From: Motacilla alba alba
Taxonomy: Eukaryota > Chordata > Aves > Passeriformes > Motacillidae
DNA length: 64,000 nucleotides
NCBI RefSeq assembly: GCF_015832195.1
Contig: NC_052032.1
Coordinates: 1,308,618-1,372,617 of the forward strand
Direction of reading: 5' to 3'
This document shows positions 12,301-24,300 of this stretch, one piece after another (positions within the stretch are counted from its first letter, which is position 1; each line of letters opens with the position of its first letter). The notes beneath the pieces are model-generated. The model saw nothing but the letters and a program-made list of their open reading frames with translations, was not told the DNA's origin and made no database searches. Made by a program: the position numbers and the translations under genes.

Positions 12301-15300
12301 ACGTGAGGCTCACCTTGTCCCCCTCCCCTCTGCTTCTGGCTTTGAGCCACAGTGGGAAGATGATCCCAAAACCCCTGGGCTGCTGCTCCTGCCCTCAAAC
12401 CCAAGCCCCTGCAGGGCTTGGGACAAGGAGCTGGTGGTGCCAGGAGGCCCAGCCTAGAGCTGGGTGCTCTGAGCAGCACTCCCAGCACAGGCACAACTCA
12501 CCCACAGTGGTGCTGTCTTCTTGGTACACGGGTCTCAGCAGCTGTAAGGGACAGAGGGGACACGGTCACCTGCAGCAGGCCCCAGGTACAGTGACAAGAA
12601 CCAGCTACAGAAGTTAACATGCCAAACCAAAGCACTTCAGAGAAGGGAAAAAACCATTTTTGCAGCAGAAAAGGAGAGCAATGACTGGCAGTGTGGTCTT
12701 GTGCAGTGAGAACACTCCCCACATCTTCCCCATATCCCTGGGGTGAGCCCAGTGGGGAGGCAGCAGGGAAATGTTTTAGGAAAACAGTGAAAGCTCCACC
12801 GAGGGATAGAGGTGTGGCTTGTAAAATTGGCAAATATTTAGAGATGATGCTGGATAAGACCGAAGCAGGGGCCAGGAGAGGCTGCAGCCCCAGAGCCCTA
12901 CCTGGCTGCCGGGGTTCACAGGGGCCAGGATGATGTAGTTCTGGTCGGCAGCAGAGGCCACCCGGGACAGGGCTGGCAGGGTGTTCTGGCCCCGCTTGCC
13001 CAGCTCCGTGTACCTGTCCCAGGTGTGCAGCCCCAGCCCCTCGGTGCCGTCGTAGAGGATGTGGCAGCTGCGGCGCTGCTCCGCCTGCACGGGGCCGTTC
13101 TTCTCCCGCTTGTTGGGAGGGGACTGCAGGTCGTAGGCGGATTTGCAGGAGGACCTGCGGGTCATGGCCTCATGGGCCGGCTTCACCTGAGGCACCAGCC
13201 TCCACACCAGGAGGATGATCTCCGTGGGACAGTTCCTGGCAGAGATGGGGTGGGGAAGTCAGGGCTGGAGCACTGTGTCCTGCACCGAGCTCTGCAGCCC
13301 TTCCTCCCTCCAAAGCCTCTGCTCCTCTCCCGTGCTCCCCAGTCCCTCCATCCTTCCTTCCCCTCCAGGGAATCCTTTCCTGCATCCTTCCTTCTCCAGG
13401 GAATCCTTTCCTGCATCCTTCCTTCTCCTCCAGGGAATCCTTTCCCAGCGTCCTGCATCCTTCAGAGCTTTCCCCTTCCCACAGTCACTCAGTGCTCCCA
13501 CTGCCCTGCCCTGGACTCCCCCAAACCACCTCTCCCTGCCCTGGAGTTTTTGGGGAGCACTCACCGGATTTCATGTGCCAGCTCCACACATTTCCAGTGC
13601 TCCACAGGTTGCTCATTCAGCTGCAGCACTGTGTCGAGTTGCTGCAGCCCGGCCTTCTCTGCTGGACCACCTGAGAGGGACAAATTCCAGTCATCTGCCA
13701 GGCAGGAGGCTGTGTGGGAGGGGGAGGAGTAGCCCTGGTGCTTGGAGACACCCAGAGAGCTCCACAGCTTGCACCCCTCACTCCCCCAAACCCCATCTGA
13801 CACCAACACCCGAAAATGAAGGGGGGTCAGCCAACCTGGAGCTTCACCTTGGAGCACATCCACACACATAGAGCACCAGGACAGAGCTAGCAGTGCTCTC
13901 TTAGAGCTACTGCATGAAATTCCCATGTTTCCTGAGGTGCAGTGAGGAGCAACAGGGCACACTGGAGACACCAGTCCATCCCACAGGTCCACAGCAAGAG
14001 TTGTACTCAGGGAACTGAGGATTCCTCTCCTCTGACCTGTTTTCCCCCAAATGATTTCTGAAGTCACCCAACCAGACAGACAGTTCTCAGGTTGGAGAGG
14101 GAAGGGAAAAAAATCTCTCCAAATTACTGCAAAACACTGCCTAAATAGTGACACAGTGCTAACCCAGTGGCCTCTGACCTCATTAGAGGTAACAGAGAAT
14201 TCATCTAATGAAGTTTCTTGGAGGTAGCCAGAGTCTTGCAAGGCGTGGGAGCTCCAGAATCACAACCAGCTCTGGGAAGCAAAAAAGGAGTAATAATTCA
14301 TTCGACTCAAGAGGGATGAAAAGGATCCAGTCTCTTACCAGAGTCCACGGCCTGCACACGGACTGGGGCGTCGCAGCAGATTGTGAAGCCAAAGCCATCA
14401 GTGCCCCGAGGGATGGTGATCTGCAGGGAGACACCTGTCAGGTGGGAGAGCAGCCACTGGGTGTGATGATCCCCCCTCATTCCCACACTGCCCCACAGCC
14501 CCTGGAAATGCTGGCACGTGGCATTCGAGAGATGGGGAAGGGCTGTCACTGAGGCTCCCTTGGATAACGGGTGGAATGGGTGCTAAAAGACAGTGCCAGA
14601 TGGAGCCAAGGCTCTCTGGAATGCCACGAAAGGAGTGTTTATTTAGCACACACTCTGCTCCCAGCCCTTCCAAGTGTAAGGAAAGGTCTGAGAAGCCATT
14701 GGAAAGGAAAACCTGGCAGTCTGGCCCTGACACTGACTTCTCTAAGCAAATCACTTAAACATTACATTTCCTGTTGGAGAATACAGAAATAGCAGCACTC
14801 CCCTGCTCCGGAGGGAGCTGCGAGCTCAGCACGCTCCTGTCCTCCAGACATCTGTGTGCATCACCCCCTTCCCTGGGCTGAGTGTGTTTTCCCTTGCTGA
14901 GTTTGGAGAGGATGGATGCTGGGCTGATTTAGGCTCATTTCTCCTCCTGATTTGAGGAGCATTCAGCTTATTAATAAAATTATGCTTATTTTTTGATGTA
15001 GGCTTCCAGCAGCAGCTCAGCGTGACAGATCCTGTAAATACCTGATTAGCCCCCAAGACATTAGTCAAGATGCTTGTTTTACTGACAGAGAAAAGAAAAT
15101 TAAAAATCCAACATCTGACCTGTATTATTTTGAGAACAAACAGGCAGAAGGAAGATGAGGAATTCAGCAGAACTTGCCAAGGAGGTAATATGGTTCCTCA
15201 CTCCTTTACCATGGGAGGGCAAAGGCAGCAAGATTTCATTTCCCTGCACCTTGTCCCTGCATGATTGCTCAGCATAAAATCAGGCTTCAAAAGAGAAACT

Positions 15301-18300
15301 GGCTTGCCCTGGCAGGATCAAAACACAGATCCAGTCCCATTGCACTGACTATTTTTCCCTCTGGAGTTTGCTGGTTCCTCAAAGAGGTGGCTCTGCACCT
15401 TTGAATGAACCAGGTGTTGGACTCCATGGTCCCTGTGAGTCCCTTCCAGCTCAGGATATTCCAGATCCTACAATTTCATCTCCAACACCAAGCACTGGCA
15501 CCTCAGAAGCCAGCCCAGCATCTCTCCCACCACGGAGACTCCACGGACACTTCCCAGCCCAAGGTTTCCCCCTTGTCAGATCTCCCACTCCTTCTCCCTG
15601 AGCTGGCTGACCTTGCCACGTGCCCTGTGCTGCTGAAGAGCAGCTTCTTCCTGCTGATGCTCCTCAGCTCCCACCACCATGGCCATCACAGGCTGTCATT
15701 GCCCATTTTTTGCCCATTTGTGCTGCTGTGCACAGAACTAAAGAACTATGAGCATCTGCCATGAGCTGGGAGGTGGGTAGGGAGGCTTGATGTACCCAAA
15801 CTTTGCCAGAAAATGCAGAGGAAATCTTCAAAATAAAGACCTGAGGAGCTCTAAGAGACAAAGCAGAGTCAGTTGTTATTCAGCCAAGGAAGAGCAGCTT
15901 TCCTTCATAAGATGGTCACCACAGCCCTGGCAAGAAGGGGGCAGTTGGGTTTGGAATTCTGCTGCTTTTGTAATTCCCAGTGTTTGCTGTCCCCCACAGC
16001 AGCTTTGGAACAACCCGAACAATGAGCTCAGGAGAACAGGGAGAAGCTGACCCTGAGCTGGGTGTCCCAATCCAGACCACAGAGAGAATATTTCTTTGAA
16101 ATGCAGGAGACTGGGACCTGCACATGGAAAAGCAGCACCTGGCATTGTGCACTGGGAGAACTGGAACCAGCACAGCCAGCTACTCCCCAGGAAACAAGTG
16201 CTGTTGGCTCCCAAAACCACTAAAATAATTTTAAAAGAGGCAGTAGCAGCCTGCTGTGCCTGCTTCTTCTCTAATAAGGGAGAAATTAAGACAACACCTT
16301 GCAACTTAACACTGTTACCATCAGCATGCTACCTGCAAGTTGTACAGTAAATATATTTTATATTTGCATATATTTCTATATTTTAATAATTTCTATATAT
16401 TTAAAAAGCACCCCTCTCTGCCCATTTCTCCATTGCAGCAACAGGCAGAGACCAGCCACAGGTACCCATGTGAAGATGCTTTCCTTTCTACCCTCACTGT
16501 AATTTACAAATTGTAACGATATCAAGTCAATGCCTCAGAAGCAGCACCCACAGAGTCCATTTGTCAGATTAAGCCATTTTCTGACCCAAAGATGGGGTAA
16601 CTGAGAGGGCTTTTAAAAACTTTTATTCCATTTTCAGTCTCATGTGAAGGGTGAGACTATACACGTTATAATTCACATCATCACAATCAGAAGCCAACTA
16701 TTTCCTAATTAAAATACATTATAAGTGTTTCTTTCCCTATCAGCTTTTTGCCACACTATGCTGTAAATGCCTTAAAGCCAATCATCTAAAATTACCCCTC
16801 GTGGGTCCTACTACAATGCATCTTTCATAGTTCTATTTCTCCAAAGTATCCAGTCTTATTTACTTTGAAACTTATTTCTAGTCCCGTTTCTCTCTCAACA
16901 ATGTCTGTCCTATTCTATGACATTTCTAAGCCAGCATTTCTTACCTCAAAGTTTACATACAGATACACACTATGTGAGCTTTCTGTCAAGCTTCAAGAAT
17001 CCTCTCCAATCCATTCCCCACATCCAGCCACGGCAAGAGAACTGCCAGGCACTCTGAGATCTGCCCAAGGCTTGCAGCCCCAGGTTGATGGCAGGGGGAT
17101 ACAGACCTGCCGGTACCTCGGCTCCGAGCACACCTTGCAGAGTCCATTGAAGCGGTTCATGGCTGGCGCGCCCCGCTCGCCGCGAGCCCATGAAACCCCC
17201 GCGGCTCCCGCGGCGATCCCGGACTCCTCGCGGTGGAAGGAGCCCCAGTCAAACTGGCATGACCGCCCATGGGAACCCAGCTCCCGAGAAGAATGGCAGG
17301 AAGCCACCTTTCACCTCCCCGGCCCCTGCGAGCGCTGTATGCCGCTTTACGATAAGCCAGAGGCTTCCTGAAAACCCTCACTGACGAGGAAGGGAGAGAG
17401 TTTTATATTAAAATTCCTGTCAACTCTTTAGTATTCCCTAGTCCCAGCTCTGTTGATGTGGCTTTTGTTCCCGTGGCATTCTTCAGGCGCACGGAGCACT
17501 TTGTTATTGCGACGTTCTCACAAACACTTGGAGGATGTTTGAGCGGCGTTTCACAGGCACTGGCTGTGAGAGCCTCGCTCCATGAAGGACACGACTCCAT
17601 GCTCATAAAAAAAAATCAGAGGTTTGGGTTTATAGAAGCAAAAAAAAAAAAAAGTATGTTTTTGAAAGCACAGACTCAGAGGATATGCACGTCCCCATGC
17701 TGTGTGCTCATAAAAGTCACCAAGGGGGAAGCACTGAGGTCAACTGAGCTGCATCCATGGTGGAATTTGGGAATTAAAGGCCAAGAGGAACTCCAAGAGG
17801 AGCACAGCCAGCAGCAGCATACCCAGCAAGGCTCAGCTGCCCCACTGCCAGAGCTGGGCACAACTCCTAGGAGATGGGGTTCCAACAGAAAAAAAAAAAA
17901 ACCTTGCACACTCCTACAGGGGGATGATAAATGGTGGAGGGCTGGAGGGAACCAAAAATCTAAGTTCTCCTGCACAGTAACCAGGGTGGCAGGGTCAGGG
18001 AGGCCAGGCAGTGAGCTGAGGAGCCTCAGCACTCCCAGGGGGAGCTGTGGTGGCAGAGCCATCAGAGCGTTGTCAGGGCGGCCGCACTGCCAGGCTGGAG
18101 CTGGGGCTGGGGCTGGGGCTGGAAGGAGGAGCAGCCTTCCTCCCCAGCCACCACTGTTCAAGCCAGTGGCGACTGCCGGAGAGGAAGGGAGGAGAGGGGC
18201 GCTGGCTTTGTTTGTCTTGCTCAGCCCTGCGCTGTAAAACAAATAACTGCAAATGCAGCTGAGGGAAGCACAGGGCGGAATTCGGCACAGATAAATCACG

Positions 18301-21300
18301 GGGCCGCCCGAGCCCCGTTTCCGATGCAAACCATGTGTTTGTGTTCCCATTTCCCATCCTTGCCTCTCCTATAAATCACCCAGGCTCCACCAATGGCCTT
18401 TCCCTTCCCAGAGCACACGGTCCTGGAAGGAGGAGAGGAGCAGACGTGTCCAAGGAGCCACAGAAGCAGGCAGGGGCCCATGCTGTGGGGCAGGAGCCTG
18501 CCAGCCCCAGCCCTGCCATCCCAGGCAGTGCTGGTGCTTTGTCTGGAGTGGGAATACACTGGAAAACAGGAGGTCCCCAGGGCAATGGGGGTTAGCACCC
18601 AAATCACCCCCTCCACCAGCTGGGGCGTGACTGGGGTAACAAATTGCCTGTGACAGCCATGGTGTGACAGGGAGGTGACAGAGCTCCCTCACCCCAGCAT
18701 CACCCTCACTAAAACACTGTCCCTTGGCCTTCTGGAAACCCCTCAGGCAGGCACCCGACCCCACATCTTCCCAGTGCTGGTGGGTCACAGCCCTGTCACA
18801 CCCACCTTCAGCTGCTGCAGGGTCACAGCGTCCTGGCTCTCCTGGGCTGCACTTTGACTTCCTGGCTTGACTTCTGAAAGGATTTTTAAAACATTTTTTA
18901 GAAAGGAAAAGGCCCCATGAGTGTGACAGCACATCTGACAATCCCACACTGCACAAGGGACGTTTACATGGCATGGGCACATCCCCTCCAGGCAGCAGCT
19001 CAGGGTGGCTGCACACCTGAGACAGGCACTGCTGCCCCACCCTGCCCTGGGCCAGCCTCTGCTCCTCCACTCCCTGGCAGCACTGCAAGACCAAGGCAGG
19101 AGAAAAAGCCCCCAAACATCCAGCACAGACCCCAGGGACAAAGAGAATGTGGCCACAGCAATGAGCTCCAAGTCTGTGAGGCAGGAGGCAGCATGAGGAC
19201 AAGCCAAGCAAGAGAGAGAGATGTGGCTGCAGGGCTGAGGTCCCCAAAGAGCCCCAGAAGTGAGGCTGAAAGGGAGAGCAGGGACTGCTGAACCAGCCAA
19301 AATCCCCACCCCACAAAATTTTGGGATGCCAGTGCCCACTGAGCACCACGGGGCCGAGCAGTGCCGTGGGGCACAGGGTGCAGTGAGGCTGGGCTGCTCC
19401 ACACACAGGTTCAGACACTGCAGTGAGTCCTCTTCCAAGCCTTGCCAACACCCCCTGGGATATTCCTGTGGTGGGACACACCTGTGCTCTGCTTCAGCCT
19501 CCTCATGTCCACCTTCAGGTGCTTGGTCCTGCCCAGGTCCTCCCCGAGGAGGTAATACCAGCCACTGATCTCCTGTGGGGAGGGAAGCAGCTGTGCATCA
19601 GGGCAGCTGCTCAGCCCCACGGCACCCAGCCAGGGCAGGAGCTGCCCCAGTTACAGCCACAGAGGTGCCCAGACCTGCTCTCACACACACAGAATCCTTC
19701 TCTCAGCAACAGGTAAAATTCCACCCTCCCTGCAAGGGGGAATGAGCAACACTGAAGCAACAAGATTCCAGGTTTTTACTGAAGCACCAAGACTCCAGGT
19801 TTTTAGAGGGATATCCAGCAGTACCATGCAGCAGCCAGGGGACAGGACCTCATCTCAGCCTTGCTGAGGCCCTGTGAGCTCCACACTGTTTTAAAAAAAC
19901 TGCACCTTACTTGTCCAAATTTCAGAGGAGGCCATGATTCACCCACCTCTCACCCACCTCTCAGGCCACCACCACCAAGAGCTCCTTTTTAGTCTCCTGC
20001 TATGAAGAAAACATCCACACCTCAGCTGTGAAACTTTGAAAAAATCAAGGAGCTTTTGGACAGCACTCTCAGGCACCGGGTGGGATTGTCTGTGCAGGAG
20101 TTGGACTTAATGCTCCCCCGGGTTTCTTCAGGATACTCTGTGATTCTGTGAGCCCAGGGGATGTATTAACACTTCCATGAAACCCTCCAGCCTGTTGAGA
20201 CATTCTGCTGCCCAGGGACAGAACCCCTTCCCACTGGGCACGGGGATGAAGAGTTCCCATGGGATGAAGCGTTCCCATGGGATGAAGCGTTCCCATGGGA
20301 TGAAGAGTTCCCAGGCATTGGTGGTCGCTGGGAGCCGCTGGCACGGGAGCCCTGCCCGAGGAAGGCAGAGCCAGCTGTACTGACGAGCAGCAGCCAGGCT
20401 GGGGCAGCAGCACTGTGACCAAACCCGCCGCAGCAGGGACAGGGATTCTGGCACAGAATTCCTGCAGGAACAGCCAAAAAAACCTCTGTGGCTGCCCTCT
20501 GCCCATCAGCACACTGCTGGGAATCAGGCAGACTCCTGAATGTGTCCCACCATCACACCCCCTCACCCACATGTCAGATGTGACCCATGCCAGCCCGGCT
20601 CCATGTCCTGTGTCCCCCCCATACAAACAGGGCAGGCAGCATGTGCTGGGGACAGCTCTGTGCCCCCCAATCCCTGCCACTCTGTGCCCCTGAAGAAGGG
20701 AGTGACATGGCCTGTGCCACGACCCCTCCTTGAACAGCCTGCCCACCCATCTCCAGCACCCACAGCAACCCCAGTCTCACACTGCCCATCCATGCTGGGC
20801 ATGGGAGCAGGGAACTCCCTAGGCAGCCTCTCCCACCACGGGAAAAGCCTGTTTTCATCCACCCAGAGAGCCCAGAGAGCCCTGCCCCAGCCCCACATCC
20901 TGCACTGGGACACAGAGGTACCTTGTCCAGGGACAGGAGGGACTTCACACCAAAGCTCATGCAGCCAATCAGTTCACTCTGCCTGCAGGACAACCAGAGT
21001 TCAGGGACTGTCAGCACACACCTGTTGAAGCACCAGATCCCCCTTGCACCCCTTTTCAGGAAGTCCCCAACCATCCCTGCCCATGCTGGGTGCCAGGCAG
21101 TGCCCAGGACATGCCCCTGCTTTGAGCAGACACGGTGTAAGCAAACTGCAGGGCAAGGAGGAGCTGGGCTGAAGCCCCCTGGTCACCTCCAGCCCACCTG
21201 GTGCTGGCAGGAGCTTGGCCAAGGTGGCACTTGCCTGGGCTGGCAGCACAACCAGCAAGGTGCCAGCCCCCTTGGTGCCCTTACTGCATTGTCCCCAGAG

Positions 21301-24300
21301 GGAGGGGAGGTCCCAGCTCACTCCAGCCCCACCTGCCTTTGGCCAACAGTGCAGGCATGAGTGGCCACAGGGGTTTAAATGCCGGCCCAGCTGGTGGCTA
21401 CCAAGCAGCACCGATGACAGCAGAGTGCCAAGGGCAGGGTTTGCTGCCCATGATGCTCCCCAGCACTGGCTGCCCACGAGTGTGACCCCAGCGGGGACAT
21501 CCCTGGCCCAAGGCCTTGAGCAGAGCAGCCCTGAGGTCAGGGCCAGCCCTCGGGGCCCAGGGCCCTGGAGGAGCATGGGGTGACCAGAGCAGGGGGCAGG
21601 GTCTCTGCCACAACAGCCTCTGAAAAGGATCCTATGACAGCTGGCAGCCCCTTACCTGGAATTCCTCTCTCTGTTCCAGACTGTGACCAGGAGACGCTTC
21701 TGCTCATCCTCCTCTTTCACGGGGCTGTAACAAAAGGGCACAGCCCATCAGCCTCCCCAGGAGCACACAGCAAGGGCTGCCCTCACAGCCACACGCTCTT
21801 CAGCCTCCTCACAGCCAGGTGTTCTCCTCCAGTCTCTGCACAGAGCACTGCAGCACCTCCCCAAAGAGCAACCTGCTCACTCCTGACAGACAGCTGCAAG
21901 GGGATGTGACCTCTCCTGGCCAGGTGTGGGGACACCACTCATGTGGCTTCAGGGGGGAAATAATCTTGCAAGAAGACACATCCAACACCACAAGGGTAAG
22001 TGCAAGGAACAAGCCACAGTTCGTGCTCTGAAACCACCACCCTGTGCCAAATCCAACGCTGCATGGGTCAGAGGGCTGGCACAGCCTCCGTCACCAGCAG
22101 TGACAAGCTCTGTTCAAACACTAAGTCATGCAGCTCCTTTCCCATGCAGAGACATGCTGGAGTTGTAGGAAACCCTTTTACCTTCCTCAGTCACACTATT
22201 GCAGGTGCCAGGTCTAGGAAATGGAATGTGTTTGTCCAACTCCTGCCCAGCAAGACATCTGAGCATGCAGGAGCAGCACTGCCATGCTGTGTGTGCTGGC
22301 AGCTCTGCAGAGCTCTGCCCAAAAGTTCAAGGCACTTCAGCTACAAAAACCAGCAGAACAATGTCTGTCACTCCTCATCTCAGCAGCAGAGCAGCTCAGG
22401 CGTACTGCGTGTTTATTAGAGATCACAAAGCAAAAGCAAACACAGGGTTGTGGCGTGGGGAGGGAGCCCTGGGACAGTGGCACGGGGTCCCCAGTGCTGT
22501 GTGTGACACGGTGCAAGGGATGGCCCAGAGCTGCCTCTGCCCTGCCATACTCACAACACAAAGTGCTCATGGAACACAGGATTTTTGTTGTCTGGCACTG
22601 TCTTCGTCTTTTGCCGGCACTTCCAGTCAGCATCTGGCACAAGGGACATCTTTGGGAGGAAAACAAGCAGCGTGTTAACATTCCCAGAGCACATTCCCCA
22701 GCTGCCCTGGCAGGACACTGGCACAGGCACTTGTATGGATGGCTGAGCTCAAAGATCCTGCTGAGCCCATGCTAATGGGTGGTTGGGATCACTCCACCCT
22801 TCTGCCTGTCAGGTAATTGCATTTCAAAACCCCTTGGGGCAGGGGAAGGAGGGAACAGAGCAGAAGAATCAGGGAGAGATGTACACAAGTGTGGCTGGCT
22901 GGGGTCTGACTTGCACCCCCTCTTCAGGGGAGCTGCTTCCTGCACTGTGCACATCCCAGCAGGAGACCCACCCTGTGCCAGCAAACATCCCCACCAGGCT
23001 TGGGCACCCTCTAGGATGGGTTCTTGCAAGGAATGGTTGACACAGCTCTCAGCAGGGTCCTGTCCTCCCCTTTTCTACTTCATCCAGACGCTGCCAACAA
23101 AACCCATGAGCTGTCCAGCGCTGGCAAGAGCCCAGCCAGCTCCCTGTATGCTGGGGATGCTCTTCCAGAGCAGGATAGAGAAGGAAGGGGAAAGGAAAAA
23201 CAGTGCAGAGCAAGCTTGGAGGAGCCAACCACAAAATTCTCCCCAAAAAGCACAAAGGTCCCTGAGCAAAGCCCCAGGAGAACCCACCTTCACATAGGAG
23301 TCGCACGCACAGCACTCTGCTCCCATCAGACCTTTTGCTTCCATGACTGGAAAGGAAATGAAATGGTCACATCCCAAAGCAGCAGGGGAGGCATCTTTCT
23401 ACCCCACACTGCTCTGCTCCACAGGCTGATCCCTCCCTGTGGGGCAGAACCCCCTCAGACAGGGGCAGGGGTTGATGGTAATTTCCCTTTAACACACCCG
23501 TGCTATAAATGCAGCCTGGGCTGAGGTCGGTGGCAGATCAGTTCAGCACCTGGGTGGCACAAATTGCATTCCCTCTGCCCGACTTCCCCAGCCCTGCTCT
23601 CCCTTCCCTGGAGCCAAACACATCCTCCAGTTAAACATCAACAGCCCATCCTGGCACTGCCCTGACACTGCCTGGACACTGCCCTGACACTGACACTGCC
23701 CTGACACTGCCTGGACACTGCCCTGACACTGACACTGCCCTGGCACTGACACTGCCTGGACACTGACACTGCCCCGACACTGCCCTGACACTGACACTGC
23801 CCTGGCACTGCACCAGCACTGCCTGGACACTGCCCTGACACTGCCTGGACACTGCCCTGACACTGACACTGCCCCGACACTGCCCTGACACTGCCTGGTA
23901 CACTGACACTGCCCTGACACTGCCCTGGCACTGCCCTGGCACTGCCTGGTACACTGACACTGCCCTGACACTGCCTGGACACTGCCCTGACACTGACACT
24001 GCCCTGACACTGCCCTGGCACTGCCTGGTACACTGACACTGCCCTGAAACTGCCTGGACACTGACACTGCCCTGACACTGCCCTGGCACTGCCCTATCAC
24101 TGACACTGCCCTGACACTGCCCTGGCACTGCACCAACACTGCCCTGGCCCCGACACTGCCCCGACACTGCCCCAGCACTGCCTGGACACTGCCCTGACAC
24201 TGCCCTGACACTGACACTGCCCCAGCATTGCCCCAGCACTGCCTGGACACTGCCCTGACACTGCCCTGACACTGACACTGCCCCAGCATTGCCCCAGCAC

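Larger units (their letters stand above)
14421..18805 (-). other. RGS3 intron with internal promoter (4.4 kb)
   Basis: Holds the alternative first exon 17160-17107, a CR1 tail at 15405, an A/T-rich block (16340-16410) and several A-runs (17641, 17890). Confidence 0.7.

Noticed and set aside
13025..13732. 235-codon plus-strand frame
   Set aside because: Antisense to RGS3 exons 10-11, extended by a pyrimidine-rich repeat.
18369..19481. 370-codon minus-strand frame around RGS3 exons 7 and 8
   Set aside because: Runs through introns and reads exon 8 in the wrong frame; the spliced RGS3 model explains the conserved parts.
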